A stretch of 64,000 nt of DNA from Glandiceps talaboti. Taxonomy: Eukaryota > Hemichordata > Enteropneusta > Spengelidae. This document shows, in pieces, positions 25,560-39,948 of this stretch; position 1 is the first letter of the stretch; every line of letters begins with the position of its first letter. The notes beneath the pieces were generated by a model, which saw only the letters and a list, made by a program, of their open reading frames with translations, searched no databases and was not told the origin of the DNA. The translations under genes and the position numbers were made by a program. The stretch spans positions 8,154,001 to 8,218,000 of the forward strand of contig NC_135558.1 of the NCBI RefSeq assembly GCF_964340395.1. The letters run 5' to 3'.

Positions 25560-28480
25560 TTGAAAGATCAAAAGGCAGTGTATTTTAGCTATGACAAATA
25601 GTCCTGTACAAGATGTGATGTGGTGAATTCCATACACGTGCCCAGCAACCACAATGCAGGGGTGGAGAAAGGTGAAGGTCAGAGAGACACAGGCTGTCTA
25701 GTTTAGACATTTCACACTTCATCACATGTCTACAACCATAGTCATGATAATCCAAACTACAATCTCTCAAATCTCTCTGTGTACACCTCCGCAAAATATC
25801 AGCCACACAGTACACACACACAACATAAATAGATTCTTAAATATATAATTTCAATATGTAATTTACATGTAATACGAATAGTCCTGACCAACATTTATTG
25901 TAATGTATATATGTATTGGTACATGTACATTGTAACAGCTTACTGTAATGGCATTTCTTTTAATTACACTCAGTTCTCTTGAGGACTGTCTACATTAACA
26001 ATTTATAAAAACAATAATTTAAATAAACATATATTCCATTGCTACATGTACATATATAATCAAGGTATATTTCAAATTCAGTGAACAGAACATTTTTTAA
26101 AAGACAAACATTTCCCCCAAAGCAATTAGTCTATTTTACAGTATTGTAAATATTACATATTCCTCATGCCACTTTTTCCTATATCTTTTCTGTTTGAGGA
26201 GAGAGGCCGCATTTGATCATCACATCGGCAGAAAATAAGGTGGTTTTTTTGCTAAACTTTAGGCAACAGTATGGGGGGGGGGGGGGGGGGGAGAGGAGAT
26301 GAACACTTTCATAGATTTCAATACCTTTTACATGTACCATAATTTTTGTGTCAACTCCAAAATTACACATACCTGGGGAGAGGGGAACACCTCAATAGAT
26401 TTTTAGACTTACAATAAAAAAGAAACAGCAAGAGGTAGATTTTACTTATTCAATTTACTGCCGTTAATAAAAAACACTAGTAGGGAATCCTGGGAAATTC
26501 CCTGCACAACGTACATTATTCTTTTAGAGAGAATGCAAAGTCCTTTCTCCTGGGCCTCAAGCTACCAACAACTGTATATTTGAGGTTGGCTTTTCAAGGA
26601 AGAAGATTTAAGACAACACCAAAAAATTACCTTGTGAACTGATATGTTATCTATATTGTACTTACTGCCCTTTGACAACCAAAATATTGGTAAGACTGCG
26701 ATATCCTTGTAACACAATTATTGAACTCACAGGCAGATTTTACCTTAGGTCTAAAAAAAAATAATTGTTTGGTTCCGGTTACCTGACCCCACCTAGTTTT
26801 TCACTACCGGCCATAAACTCGTTTTTACATATTCAATAAACAAAAACATTAGTGGTACTGGGGACTGGTAAACTGCCTTGGGAACTTGTACATTTTGTAC
26901 ATTGCACTAATTTACATTTGTACCATCCTTCACAAAATATACTGAAAATCTATATTTAGGATTTATGTAATTTATATTATTTGCACAGTGTTTAAAAGTC
27001 TCAAGGCTGCTGCTACATGTGTACATGTATTCAACATCTGTTAATAACAGGTGACAGGTTGATGTTATCTATACCTCCATCAATTCTAAAATAAAGTATG
27101 ACACAGTCTTACAAATGTATATCTTGTTCTGTACCATACACATATGAACTACACCTTGGCCCAGCAGTTTCACAAAAATATGCAGAACACATCAAATTTA
27201 ATGATTGCACGAATCCTTGTCTCTCTAATTGGGTTAGAAAATATCCTTGACCCATGATGATAATATATCATTATAAAATACTTATCAATTATACTGGAAA
27301 TATGAAATGGAATCTTGTTCAAACATTTTTTTTTTCCACTGTGCTGACATAACACCCCCACACAGCATTTCCCAGCTAGATATAATTATGCTCTCTGGCA
27401 AGGTCACTTGTATTATTCAATGGTGTTTTCTTTGACTGTATACTACAGGTCTATTATTCATTACCAAATTAACTACATATGGAGATAAGTTTAACACAAA
27501 TGTAACTACTTCATAAGCATCAGATTTATACCTACAAAACACCATTTGTCACAAATTCTTATTTTCATTTTTTTCATCAGCTTACAATGTAATTCGCCAT
27601 AAAACAAAGATTTCTTGTAAGGGGTAGGGGCTTGATAAAAAAAGACAAACAAGTGATCATATCATCAATATTTTGAGCGGGGAATAACAGCTTATAATGT
27701 GACTTGGCGTGCCTGATAATTAAGATTTGTGAGAACACAGGTATGTTGAACAGTTACCCAGTACGTACATATACATTGTACATGTACCTTCTAAACAGAC
27801 ATATGTACTCCTGGTTGAAACACATCCACAAACCACAAAAATTGATATACTAGTATACTAGACAGTACATGCAATTTAATAATCAATTGTACATGTCATG
27901 AGTTCCTTCAACTGGGAAATCAATAGCCCATTATAATATAGACATTATGACATAATTTTCAGTTACAGACTGTCATCTTAATGACTTAAATTACCATGCA
28001 ATTGTCTAAATCTACAATAAGGACAAACCTCTGACCATTACATAAAGAAACACAATATGAATGATTGACTGAATATACATAGCTGTTCAGAAACAATCAG
28101 AAACAAATTGGGGAAGAATGGGGATGTTATCTCATACTGAAACAGACATTTCATTGATGCAAACAGTGTTGACGGATATTTTTTTCTGAATATTCGTAAA
28201 TACCTAATAACACCATTATTTTGTATCAATGTATCATGACTATCCTTGAATACAATATTAGCTCACAAGTGACTGATTTCAGTATTTATATATTATTATT
28301 ATTGAAACTTTATTTACAGACCCATAGTCCAGAGAAGAACATAAAATACAGCCAATGGCGTTGTAGCACAACTGTACAGTTTCTAAAAATGTTTATCCAT
28401 ATGGTAGTCCATGCTAACAATAAGTGGTCATTTGTTGAATGGCTACCCAGTTGCCTATCCAACCATGTTGCTATCTTTAC
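25560..28480. other. AT-rich unique DNA with a partial family E copy
   Basis: Contains a G run at 26273-26291 and a family E fragment at 26747-26840. No exon is recognised, including in the 78-residue minus-strand frame at 25585-25821. Confidence 0.4.
26747..26840 (-). mobile_element. MITE family E, partial copy
   Basis: GGTCTAAAAAAAA, then TTGTTTGGTTCCGGTTACCT and CTAGTTTTTCACTACCGGCC, matches one end of family E as seen at 61987-62060. Confidence 0.7.
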
Positions 28481-28489
28481 GATACATGC

Positions 28490-29435
28490 TATCATTTGGC
28501 TGTTGCTATGGGCGTGGTCATGTTGTTAGATATATTTGCATACATTTTTGTATGTTTTCGGTCACTTGTGTATGAATTCCTGATATTATCTTTTCAATAT
28601 ACGTGATTATTTGGCTGTTGCTATGGGCGTGGTCTTGTTGCTAGGCATATTTACATATATCTTTTGAATGTTTATTAAATTGTCTATTAATCCTGGTTGT
28701 TATCTTTGCAATATGTGATCATTTGGCTGTTGCTATGGGCGTGGTCTTGTTGCTAGGCAAATTTACATACATATTTTGAATGTTTATTCAATTGTCTATT
28801 AATCCCTGTTATCTTTGTAAAATACACGACCATTTTGGTCGTTGCTAAGGGCATGGTCATGGTTGCTAGGGCCAATTTTGTCAAAATGTTTTGATGAAAA
28901 TCTGCAGAATAACACTTTCAGAAACATCTCACCAAGTTTCAGACTCAGTGACCAAATAGTTTTTGAGATATAAGTTTTTGACCAAAAATGAACATTTGTA
29001 CACCTAATTTGCATATCACTCATGGCCTCACTGTATGCTTAATATCTCTTCATCCATACATCCCTAGATACATTCTCATTAAATTTCAGCCCCATCTGCT
29101 CAGTACTTTTGGAATTATAGATTTTTAACCAAAAAGACACATTTTTAGCCCTAATTTGCATATCACTGATGGAATCATCATGTCATGAACAAATCTTACT
29201 TTACACCCCCTTCAGAATGTTCCCACCAAATTTCGCACCAATCTGCCCAGTAGTTTCTGAGTTTAAGTTTTTTGACCAAAAATCACATTTTTTTACCCAA
29301 ATCACAGACCTGTGATGCGATCATTTTGATTTGAACAATTTCCCAACTAGACACCCAAGGTAATGGACCCACCAAATATCATGGCAATCGGTTCAGCAGT
29401 TTTTGACTTTAAGTTGTTTACACACACACACACAT

Positions 29436-29474
<39 letters not shown>

Positions 29475-29530
29475 GACAGACGCCGGGCGATCCCTATAGC
29501 ACTACTGAACAAGTTCAGTTGTGCTAATAA
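28490..29530 (+). mobile_element. Element F: tandem units, microsatellite and terminal hairpin
   Basis: Four units near 28495, 28610, 28725 and 28840 share GGCTGTTGCTATGGGCGTGG and TTGTTGCTAGG. Then come three units with TTTGACCAAAAA and CTAATTTGCATATCAC, next (CA)n(GACA)n at 29421-29480, and finally a hairpin AGCACTACTGAAC-AA-GTTCAGTTGTGCT split over 29499-29526. No protein is encoded. Confidence 0.65.
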
Positions 29531-30830
29531 TATATCATTTCCTCAATCATAATTTGGGTACAGAAGTCTGACAAAATACGTGGTAAGTTTGACAAAATCG
29601 GATTAAAATTGAATATATTAGGTCACTTAGTTGTTTGTTTTAATCATGTTACATGTACCTTTGTTTTTGTTTAATTCATGTATGTTTACATCTTACTGTG
29701 CCCACTCTACAAAGAGACACCTAGAGTTGAAATAATAACACAAAATATTTGTACACTGACTACAGTGTTTTTGCTAAGGGTAGGTAAAATCTACCTGGGT
29801 TCCCCAACAAAAATTACCATATACTCTATGCGGAAACAATGCCATTTTTACCCCCTCCTGTTACCACGGTTCCCCAACCTTTGCAAAAACACTGGACTAT
29901 GTGCAATTTTGTGGAAATAATCACTTGTATATATGTGTGTGTATATATATATATGTTCCTAGTTCCTTGAACTGAGAAAGCTCAAATTGATATTCACAAT
30001 ATAACATGGAAATATGTATGAATTCAAAAGAAGTAATCGATCTTGTATTCATTGTCCTTTGATCATGCATTACATAAATCTTTGGGAAAATCCATCCAAT
30101 GACAAATAATTGTATATAAAGGCAAACCAACTGACAGATCAAGACATGAATATTCATATATGCAAATTAGGTTGAGTAATCAATCTTGGGAACATGTTCA
30201 GTTTCTTTTTGATATTCAAAATCTGAACTTAACTATTTGTAACAATGAAGTAGATGTTTTTGTACATATATCTTGTGTGAATATAGTTTCAAATTCACTG
30301 AATTCTAAATGTGAATCAAAGTGTGAACTAATGAGAATACAAATTTTTGTAGGTCACAATGATTCGTTCTCACAAATCAAGGGTGTATTTTATTAATGAG
30401 GCAGTGAAACATAGTACTCTGAGGAAGAGCTGTCTGTTAAACGCTGCAGTAAAGAGGCTAGTGGTTTACTGACAATTGTCAAAATGGTAGGTTTCAAATG
30501 AGTCACTACATAATTGTAAGCGATAGGGAAAAAACAAATTTTGATGTGATCATTAACAATTGGTGTGTGTCAGTAGTATGTCAAATTGGCTTTGAATGCA
30601 TACAGATCTGGATAAAAAAGTATTACGGGTCAGTTGTATTAAAACTCAAAAAAAAACCAAGTCATTGATAATGACATAGTCCCCGCTATAATTGGGTTTT
30701 AAGGAATTATCACTACTCTGATCACGCAACAACATTTGTGAACCTAAAACAAACAGACTTAGATATGTTGTGTGTGCTTGTTGGACATGGAATATGCCTC
30801 CAACAATAAAGGATTGGTTGGGTATGGGGG
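29531..30830. other. AT-rich unique DNA
   Basis: Short (TA)n near 29941. No exon recognised. Confidence 0.4.
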
Positions 30831-30834
30831 ATCA

Positions 30835-31558
30835 TATCATAATGAAAATGGAGTCTGAGTTATGGCTTTGGACATGGAAAATTCACAAACAAAAACATTG
30901 GATCGTATCACGACGAAAATGGATATGCACATGTATGTCATAGAACACTGTCCTAATACCAACTTTAAATGAGATCTGTTCAAGCATGTCCGAGTTATGG
31001 CTTTGGACATGAAAATTCGCAAACAAAATGGCTGCCAGGCAGCCATATTGGATCGTATCACAACGAAAATGGATATGCACATGTATGTCATAGAACACTG
31101 TCCTAATACCAACTTTGAATGAGATCTGTTTAAGCATGTCTGAGTTATGGCTTTGGACATGGAAAATTCACAAACAAAATGGCTGGCAGGCAGCCATATT
31201 GGATCATATCACGACGAAAATGGATATACACATGTATGTCATAGAACACTGTCCTAATACCAACTTTGATTGAGATCTGTTCAAGCATGTCTGAGTTATG
31301 GCTTTAGACAGGGAAAATCCGCAAACAAAATGGTTGCTAGGCGGCCATATTGGATCGTATCATAAAACAAATTGACGTGCATATGTATGCCATAGTATGT
31401 TGCCCCTGTACCAAGTTTGAAAAAAATCGGTCCAGGCATCTCCAAGAAACAGCTGCGGACGGACGGACGGACGGACACACGGACGCACGGACGCACGGAC
31501 GCACAGACGGAACCCAATTCTATAAGTCCCCGTTCCGGACTTCGTCCGCGGGGACTAA
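30835..31558 (+). mobile_element. Element G: about 150-bp tandem units, ACGG microsatellite, terminal hairpin
   Basis: Four units contain GAGTTATGGCTTTGGACATG, CAGGCAGCCATATTGGATCG, AAATGGATATGCACATGTAT and ACACTGTCCTAATACCAAC. They are followed by (ACGG)n-type repeats at 31457-31509 and a terminal palindrome AGTCCCCG...CGGGGACT at 31526-31556, then A5. The chance frames here are repeat-derived. Confidence 0.7.
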
Positions 31559-31559
31559 A

Positions 31560-34500
31560 AAATCAATTTTTTAGAAATTGTTCTGGGAAATTGCTCTAAA
31601 CATTTCAAACACACGCATGCTGTACATAAATCAATCTTCCTTTCCTAGAACTCAATACATTCAAAATTGAAAAGGAGTATTATTCAATTAGGCAAAAAAC
31701 TTGACCCTGTAAATATTAAACCTTCGTGTGACATTAATAATTAATGAGCACACTCTTATGCCATTCTCAGACTTCTCAGTTACCCGTTCTACTTTCTATG
31801 CATGAACCTTCACTGTTTGACTTCTTAAAGGTCATGGTGAACTATAAATTATATAGACTATTTATACACAGTGACTGGGGTGACTGGAAGGTCATGGAAA
31901 CTCCCACTTTCTCTGGTGTTTCCATTGTGTTGTTGCATACAGGGACTTTACTTCCTTCCATGAATCATTCATTGCACACTGGAAATTCCTTGGCCTATTC
32001 CATTGCGCACTGGAACATTCCTTATCCTATTCCATTATCGTAATGGTATCAATTTCAGTCAAATTCCATTTAGTGCCTTTTCATGTCATTTCCTACTGTA
32101 TTTCACTTGAAACCAATTCAGTGTCACTTTACAGGAACAGTTTTTCAGTTAATATCCCTTACTTATAGTAAGTTACTGTCACAGATAAATTTGCCTTCAG
32201 AACAGCTTTTTACAAGAACTTTTCTTCTACACAGCATTTTCTAATGAAATCTATCTCGCTTTCAATTTCTTGTTTTTTCCTTTTGAAATTCACTCTCAAT
32301 GGATTATTTTTCAGTTGAAATCTAACCGGAATTCTTCATGTACCTTTTCTCAATTCCTCAAATTTATTTTAAATTTGCTCGTGGTGGATTTTAACACTTT
32401 AACCATTTTACAGGTGGAATTCACTTTTAATACCTCAACTGTGTTCTGAAATTGACAACTCTGTATTAATCTATTGTTATGTTGATTCACTTCTAGTGTT
32501 TGGCTGAATTGATAAACTCTTCAGAAAATCGTTACATGATGTGCGTTTTGAATAAAGAGAACGAGGAATGTGAGAAATACTATTTCATAATTTGAAAAGA
32601 CTTCCTCAAAACACATTTTTTTTTTCTGCAATTAGATTCTCTCCTGTGACTTGCAAGTCACTTTATGTGTATCTTTTCAATTTGAAGTTCAGTGGTCGTC
32701 GAAGACACATGTCTGGATGATGTGGGTTTTTTTCTTGGTTGATAAAAACATTGCGATCAATTTGAAAGCTCTTACCCATCAGAACTGAAAACTCCCTAGT
32801 AGAATTTGGCATACTTGCAGAATTCACTTGGAGAAAAAGTCTTGTTTATTAAAATCATGTCAAAGTTTTGCTCAAAAACAAAGTTTTCTTTGAATGCCCT
32901 AGTTACTGGCTGGGTTCCCCATAGTATGGGCCCACCCGATGTGTGATATACACATGTGTGTGACACAGACAACTGCTGCAACTTAAATCAGAGTCAAAAT
33001 TCCTTACCCTTTAAAATCAGTCATAAATGTTATTTTCAGTCACAATCTGCATACCTTGTTCTAACATTCCTTTCCATTTTTCATCTCTGTTAACCTCTTT
33101 ATCGTAAGCTGTGATCTAAGTCTGTCATGATATTGTACCTTTTGCCCTTTTGACTCGATTCACATGACATAAAATCCCACCAGAAAGTCAGCAAGACATT
33201 CTGTGATACATCGACTCACTTCATATTACATGTAGCTCTGGAATTCTGTGCTCCGACAACTCTAATATGTATTTTGTGATTTTGTTTCTGACATACTTTC
33301 AATAGAAAGCCACTGACAAACAAATCATTTGTAATATCTGGCATCCATTAAATTGTACACATTTTTTTAATGCACTTCCAGAAAATCTCAGTACATTGTA
33401 TGTCATTCAATATTAGTTGACATATTGGATGAGAAACTATTAAAATACCATATTTGGTTTCATTACAACACTATGAGGCAAAACTAGAAATGGGTTTTCT
33501 CCATTTCTATAATTAAAAACAACTTCACGTACACACATAATCACAGGGCCTTGCAATGTCACCAGGTTTGTTGCAAGAAATCTGACATGTTGGATTTCCA
33601 GCAATTCATCCCAATTGCTTCTTGAGTCGCCCAATGAATTGCCGTGTACACATTGTGACTCAGTCATAGTTGCTAGCCTTATTGCATGCATGCAACGAAT
33701 TGCTCACCAAACAGCCTTGTGTAACTTGGCCTTGAGAACCTCAATAATATAGAGAAAATCTGGTCAAATTGCACAAATACATACATGTACAGGAGAAAAC
33801 CCAGTACAAAGAGTACAATCAATATTATGGAATCCTTAGCATTGAAAACACAACTGTAGTCTGTTTCCATGAGTATTTGTACTGCAGACACAACTTTGGA
33901 ATATGTGTTCGTGTTGTAATATTTTTAAGACATAAAACGACCACCAGTGTGCCATCTAGGCCAATTCGACGTGCCACTGACGCACACAATCTCTAGTAAC
34001 ACCCAAAATTTGGTGTTCCTATACTGTGTGGTGACTCACAAGAAATCCCAGTTTTTATCATTTTGACTCACAACAACAAAATTTGGCTATCATTAGTGGG
34101 TACATTGACGACCACACAGTAGAACAAAATAACTCAGGAAACAAACTCAGATATTATTTGCAATCCTTTTTTGTAGATGTTGTTGACTCCACGTGTACAG
34201 GTCATGATACTACTTAAGTTGAGCATAAGGTAGAAATGACACAAATGTAGAAAACTCATTACAACGGCATGAATCAAAATCAACTGAATTCCCTTTTAGT
34301 AGATTTCACCAATTTACCAGCATTTCTCTTTGAAAAATGTAGATATATACCTTATAAGTTATAGTTTCCTTAAAAATACTCATCAACGTCAGGTTAGTAT
34401 ACTTGTATACAATATACAATGTATAAGTATCTGTACATGTATTTACGACCTTGATATGGAACATAAACAGCTAGGTACATACATGTACAAAATACCTTAC

Positions 34501-36120
34501 ATCCAACATATGGTTGGGTTGTAATATATATATATACATCATGTACGGGGGAAAAAACCCCACTGATGAGATAGTGCCATGAACTGACCTAAAAGCTAAC
34601 CTGAAGTGTGTCTGCGTCTGCTGTCTGAAGTATCTGTAAATATTAACAGTTCTGTGTCAGAATTTTATTTTGATATCACTTCCATGCTGTTTTTGAGATC
34701 TGTGGTTACATTTCAGAACTGTTAGAATAAGTGTATACACGAAAAACACATTTAATATATATTACCATAAAGTGACCTAGAAAGCTACATGTAACCTACA
34801 CGCTATATGTGGCTTGGTTCACATCCAAAAGCATTCATGAACATTACCAGTTCTCAAATCGAACTTGAACACAAGACTTCCGCATTTTTTTAAAAAAAAT
34901 CTCTAGCAACATTTCTTAAATTAAAACATGTACATGTACTGAAACACATGTACCACTCCACAAAAGGAACTAAAAAAAATATGTCTTGGTTCACTGGTCT
35001 AGAAACATCAACTGTTCTCTATTTGAATTTTATTTCAATCATTAATAAACTGTTTATTTGGAATCTGTTCTAGCATTTCAGAATTTTTTTTTTTTCAAAT
35101 TTGTTTCACAGCAGGTTGCCCATCATAACAGTAAACAAATCAAGGATACACATGACGTCAGAGTGTCTGCAGGTAGTATTTTTAATCTTGTTATTTTATC
35201 ATAACTAAAACACATTCTGGCTGGTGATATATTCCTGAATAATATCACATGACAAGATATTATCGTTTGTTGCATTTTGTATTTTGTATGTCAAAACAAA
35301 TTATCAAATGTCAATGACAGATAGATTTTGAGTATTGTACATTTGTGATTTGTTAATAAGAGTTGTCGGTAGGTAAAATTTATCTCTTTTTTTTTTTTGT
35401 TGCACTAGAATCACACCTTCACTCTGGCTTTTTAGAGCTGAAATTTGAAATTCAATATTCATATTTGATCACTAATCTTCTGTGTAATTTAATATCTATC
35501 AAATGAGTACTACAGGGTTTTTCAATATATTCAAAATAAGCTCTGAAAACAGAACAAGAACACCTTTACCATCTATAATAATATATACATGTATGTACAT
35601 GTATTCATATCATAGATCCACAAATCTAGATTAAATATAGATATAGAAGTAAATCTGTTAATGTATTACTTTCCTTTGGGTTATTGTATGATACTGATAG
35701 GTAATTATATTACTAATGCTCCTCACTTAAATGCACAATGGTGGTACTTAAACTCCTTCTTGAAAAGCCATTTGTTGCTATGGCAATATATTCCAAACCT
35801 CTACAGGTTAGAGCCACAAGATTATGCAATACTGTACAAATTTATCTTCATAATTACGAAAGCTGAGGACATATGTTATTCATTTGATGTTTTTTCCATC
35901 ACTTTCGTAGTCAGTGACACTGATATTACATCTTGTTCGTCCACTTTACAGGTTCTTGTGATTTTGACACAAAATGGCACAATATCTTGAGATACTTATA
36001 ATTTGACAGATTTTGAGAAATTATTATAGTAATAAGAAGTTTGTCCACTTAAAATCTGACACAATATGTGGCACAAAATCCAAATATTCGACACGACTTG
36101 AATTTTGACACAATTTAGTA
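31560..36120. other. AT-rich unique DNA, T-rich on the plus strand
   Basis: A small direct duplication (TTCCTTGGCCTATTCCATTG / TTCCTTATCCTATTCCATTA) lies at 31986-32039. No exon or larger element recognised. Confidence 0.4.
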
Positions 36121-36151
36121 TTGATAATATCAACCCTTCCACCCACTCCAC

Positions 36152-36210
36152 AGTTTTTTTTTTGTGTTTTTTTTTGTGTTTTTTTTTGTGTTTTTTTTCG
36201 TTTTTTTTTA
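36152..36210 (+). repeat. (T8-10 GTG)n minisatellite
   Basis: Four T runs of 8-10 bases separated by GTG. This makes KKTQ-type and CVFF-type chance frames. Confidence 0.9.
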
Positions 36211-36861
36211 ATAAAAATTTTTGTGCTGGTGAATTCCTCCACTCCACAGTTCATGGAAATACAGGGAGAACTTGACGACATAATTTCAATGGAAACACAG
36301 AATCATTTCTGACATTTTCAGTTTCAGTGTGTTCAATTTCTAAAAATATCTACAAGTCAAATAGGATGAACCTTTGATGGTTCACTATTGTGTTATCATC
36401 ATATCATACTGTCAAGAGTTGAAGGCCAGGTTAGTGTGCCACCATTGTGTAAATCTATGCGTGGGCATACATGTAAGCTAAAGGCAAAAATTTACATAAT
36501 TTCTCTCATATTTTTCACTAATTTTGATAAGGAATTTACTAAAATAGTTGGGAAAGTCAGTGTGATATGCAAGGTTTTGGATTCGACTGTGGTAAAACTT
36601 ACATAGGTCTCCATTCCTTTTCAAATAATTTTCCGAGGACACTGGTAAAAAATGTGGGTATTACACATACTGTGACAGAGTACTATATCGTCAAATCAAC
36701 CATTACTCTCGCACAGAATTCTGTGCACCCTCCTACAGCGTTCATATAAACATGATGATGCCACTGCGTCCCACACGTGATTTTAGTTTAACAGACTGGA
36801 GGTGGAGTCCTCGGTTGGACATGCGCCGTTCGCGCTTCGCCTACCATGGGGGTTGAACCAC

Positions 36862-36958
36862 AATTAACACCTTGAGTAACGGGATTGACTAGACGGTGTG
36901 GTAGGAAGATAACATAGTACGGAATATGGTCTGTCAGGAACTAGACTAATAGTACAAG
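36862..36958 (+). repeat. Dispersed repeat copy (GAACTAGACT family)
   Basis: TTGACTAGACGGTGTGGTAG, AACATAGTACGGAATATGG and TCAGGAACTAGACTAATAG match the inverted copy at 7995-8112. It follows a CpG-bearing segment at 36790-36850. Confidence 0.6.
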
Positions 36959-37369
36959 TCTATAGGTTTCTCAAAGAAGGATTCAAAGCCAAGGAAAGCT
37001 TAGCCTTTAGCCTACATATGTAGATTTTACCTACTTTAATACCAGCCTTAACCCCTTCGATACTGAAAACATTCCAGCCAAAATTGTTTGGACAAAATTC
37101 TTGTTTTATGTAAGTTTTTGGCATATGTCAACTTCATTTTAGACTGGAATTAAAGAAATGTTACTTCCTAATAAAGTAATATTATTGTAATTATGAAAAT
37201 ATTCATATAAATTGGGTCCCCATATTATTAAAACTCGTCTCCAGTCATGAAAGGGTTAACGGAAACATAGTTTCAGTAGACTGCACTCACTCACTATACC
37301 ATCTTAAATAAAAATAGTTGGTCAATTACACAAAAAATATGCAATATATACTCGTTTTATGTCACAACA

Positions 37370-37652
37370 ATGCGTGTCTACATCATTGGTTCAACCATGT
37401 TTGAAATATAAGTCAAAACATTCAAAATTGCCATTACTTTCCCCAATTTTCCTTTGATATTATTGATATTACTGGCACTGGTATAAATTAATCATATTAT
37501 TCCCCCAACATATTTTCTTCATTCTGCTGGGAAATATTCATGACCCAAGTTGCTACACATCTAGCGACTTGTACTGACAAGGGCACCTTAGGTCACTCAT
37601 ATTTTCCCTGGCTAAACAAAGAAAAATATTTGGGAATAATATCTAATTACCA
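37370..37652 (+). mobile_element. Dispersed family C, copy 3
   Basis: Shares with 40435-40718 the order CTACATCATTGGTTC, ACATTCAAAATTGCCATTAC, ATTACTGGCACTGGTATAA, TTATTC-CC, TTCTTCATTCTGCTGGGAAA, CCTTAGGTCACTCAT and GGAATAATATCTAATT. Confidence 0.78.
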
Positions 37653-37659
37653 CACATTT

Positions 37660-39880
37660 TAGTGAAGAACAGCGGTTAAAATATTGGTGAACTCGGGTAA
37701 GTTTTATCTACTGTACTTACTATATGAAACAAAACACATATTACTAGATTTGACCTGCCTTACTGTTCTATCGTTCATGAATACTGGGTTAAAACAACAA
37801 AAGTTAGAATTGTTATCATTATAATAAACCTGCAATAGCTGTCACTTGAGTATTTTTGTTATTACACGGCTAACAATATTTTCACTGGAAATTGTTAAAA
37901 TGCCAATAATTAGACATTATACATTTACATGTCAATTGGCAGCCTACTTTATCTATTAGTAATACAGCAATACATTGGTATCATGAATTCATTGAAGTGT
38001 TGATTTTTTGGGTGCAGACTCAAAATCAATTTGATTGGATATATTCCACCATTCTACACAAACATGTTTACCTACTGGTGATTCAATGCTGTGTACAATA
38101 TTACTATAAAGCATTTTATCGAAAAAAAACAGTTTTCAAAATTGTTCCAGTGGCAGCTAGTGCAATGTTAATCCTGTGTACTGTACATGTACATGTATTT
38201 ACATGCATGTGATATTAACACAGCTGAGATGATATATATGCATATTTGTTCATGGGCATGGCAGGATGTTATTCATTCAAATCTAAAACACGGGTTTCTT
38301 GAAGTACCGTACTGAAGTACAGGATGGAACAGAAACCAGAAACTGTTTTTAAATGCCAAACAGTAGATCTTGTCATTATACCAAACTCATACAATATTCA
38401 TAATTACATGGACAACATCCCATGGCAGTTGAACGATTAGGGCAAGGTGGTAATCTTTCGATTTCTGGTTATACAAGCTTATCCAGGACACTGGCTATGA
38501 GCTACATGCATCTACATTATAATTCCAATAGAACGGGTAAATTGAAATCAGAGCCGATACCTGTAGACAGGCTAGGTTATACATCCAGAACCATGGGAAC
38601 ATTTTGAATGAAATCTCCTTTACACTAACTTACATGGTGCACTATGGACAAGTAGAATGTACATTTTCCTGAATTCTATCAAGAAACATGCAGTCATGGG
38701 AATTCTGAATAACAAAGGAATGTATTGTTATGTTAATTATATCGTATCGTTTATGATAGAAAATACAAAGTTGAATCTACTACTCTATACACCCTGGAGA
38801 GAACCCTCATTTTCTGAATTGAAAAAATGTGGCAATTCAAATTGCGACAAATAGAGGTGCATGGACTCTCACCCACTTCTGACGTGATGGGGAACATCCA
38901 ATGACTGGTGTCTGTGTACCTGTACACGGCAATTAACATATACCCTACAAACGCTACCTACTTTACAATAGCAACATTTGACAACACATGTTGATAATCG
39001 TTGATAAAAATGTACGCCAATTTTAACATTCACAAGCCTGTCAAAGTTCAACTTAACTTATCTTATCAGACTCTCGATACATGAACAAACTATACAGTGG
39101 ATACAACAAAAAGATTTGGCTCATTGCTACCCTCCCGACCATCAACATAATTTTCTGATTAACATGTTTGAACAAGTTGGTTGAACTTATCTCTCTTCCT
39201 GGGTAAATCTTTCTTAGTTCATTAGTTTGTTTTCCACATTCCTCTCTTGATTGAATCTGATCGGTAATATGACCATTGTTAACCTTTTCATTACAGAGAG
39301 CTTTTCCCCGCCAATATTATTTACACAAATTTTGACATTTTCTGAAATTGTGAGGTCATCATACTTTTATTTTAGATTAGAACAACAGAAATAATACAAT
39401 ATGTTGAAAAATATTAAATTACATTTCAGCAGAAGCAATATGGTATGAAAAAATTCATGAAATTGTTTTCCGTTTGTGTCACCTTTATTAACTCTACTAT
39501 AGGTTAATGCAACACTCACTCATACCTGTCTCTTTGAATCTTTTTTATTTCTACAAATATTCATACAGACTTTAATGATTCACATATTACTGTATCTTGA
39601 TTACTCTATCATTAACAGATATAATGCAAAACAAAATTTTTTTTTGTCTGTGCAATTGAAAATAAATGGGAATGTGCCTTTTGATTACTCTTGACTTATC
39701 GTTTCTGAATTTTCAATGCTGCATACAGAAACAAGCAATGACCTTTCACTTTCCTTAGAAAACTTACTGACTATTACACTTTCTAAAATCTCTTCAAAAA
39801 CAGCTTGGAACAATCTTCACAACAACTATTCTTTGTCATCTCAACTCTACGTCATCTTTCTACTGTGTTTAAAACCCTTT
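37660..39880. other. AT-rich unique DNA
   Basis: No exon or repeat recognised over about 2.2 kb. Confidence 0.4.
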
Positions 39881-39882
39881 CA

Positions 39883-39948
39883 CCACCGATTCCCTCAATT
39901 GAGGGAACGCGCTAGGGCGCCCACCGATTCCTTCAATTGAGGGAACGC
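39883..39948. repeat. Direct duplication of an 18-bp palindrome (38-bp period)
   Basis: CCACCGATTCCCTCAATTGA-GGGAACGC occurs at 39883 and, with one change, at 39921. The core TTCCCTCAATTGAGGGAA (39890-39907) is a perfect palindrome. Confidence 0.85.

Noticed and set aside
30837-31160. 107-codon minus-strand frame with internal repeats
   Set aside because: Produced by the 150-bp tandem units of element G. No start context or domain.
34555-34600. CTGATGAG motif resembling a hammerhead ribozyme core
   Set aside because: No GAAAC partner or stem II at the required distance.
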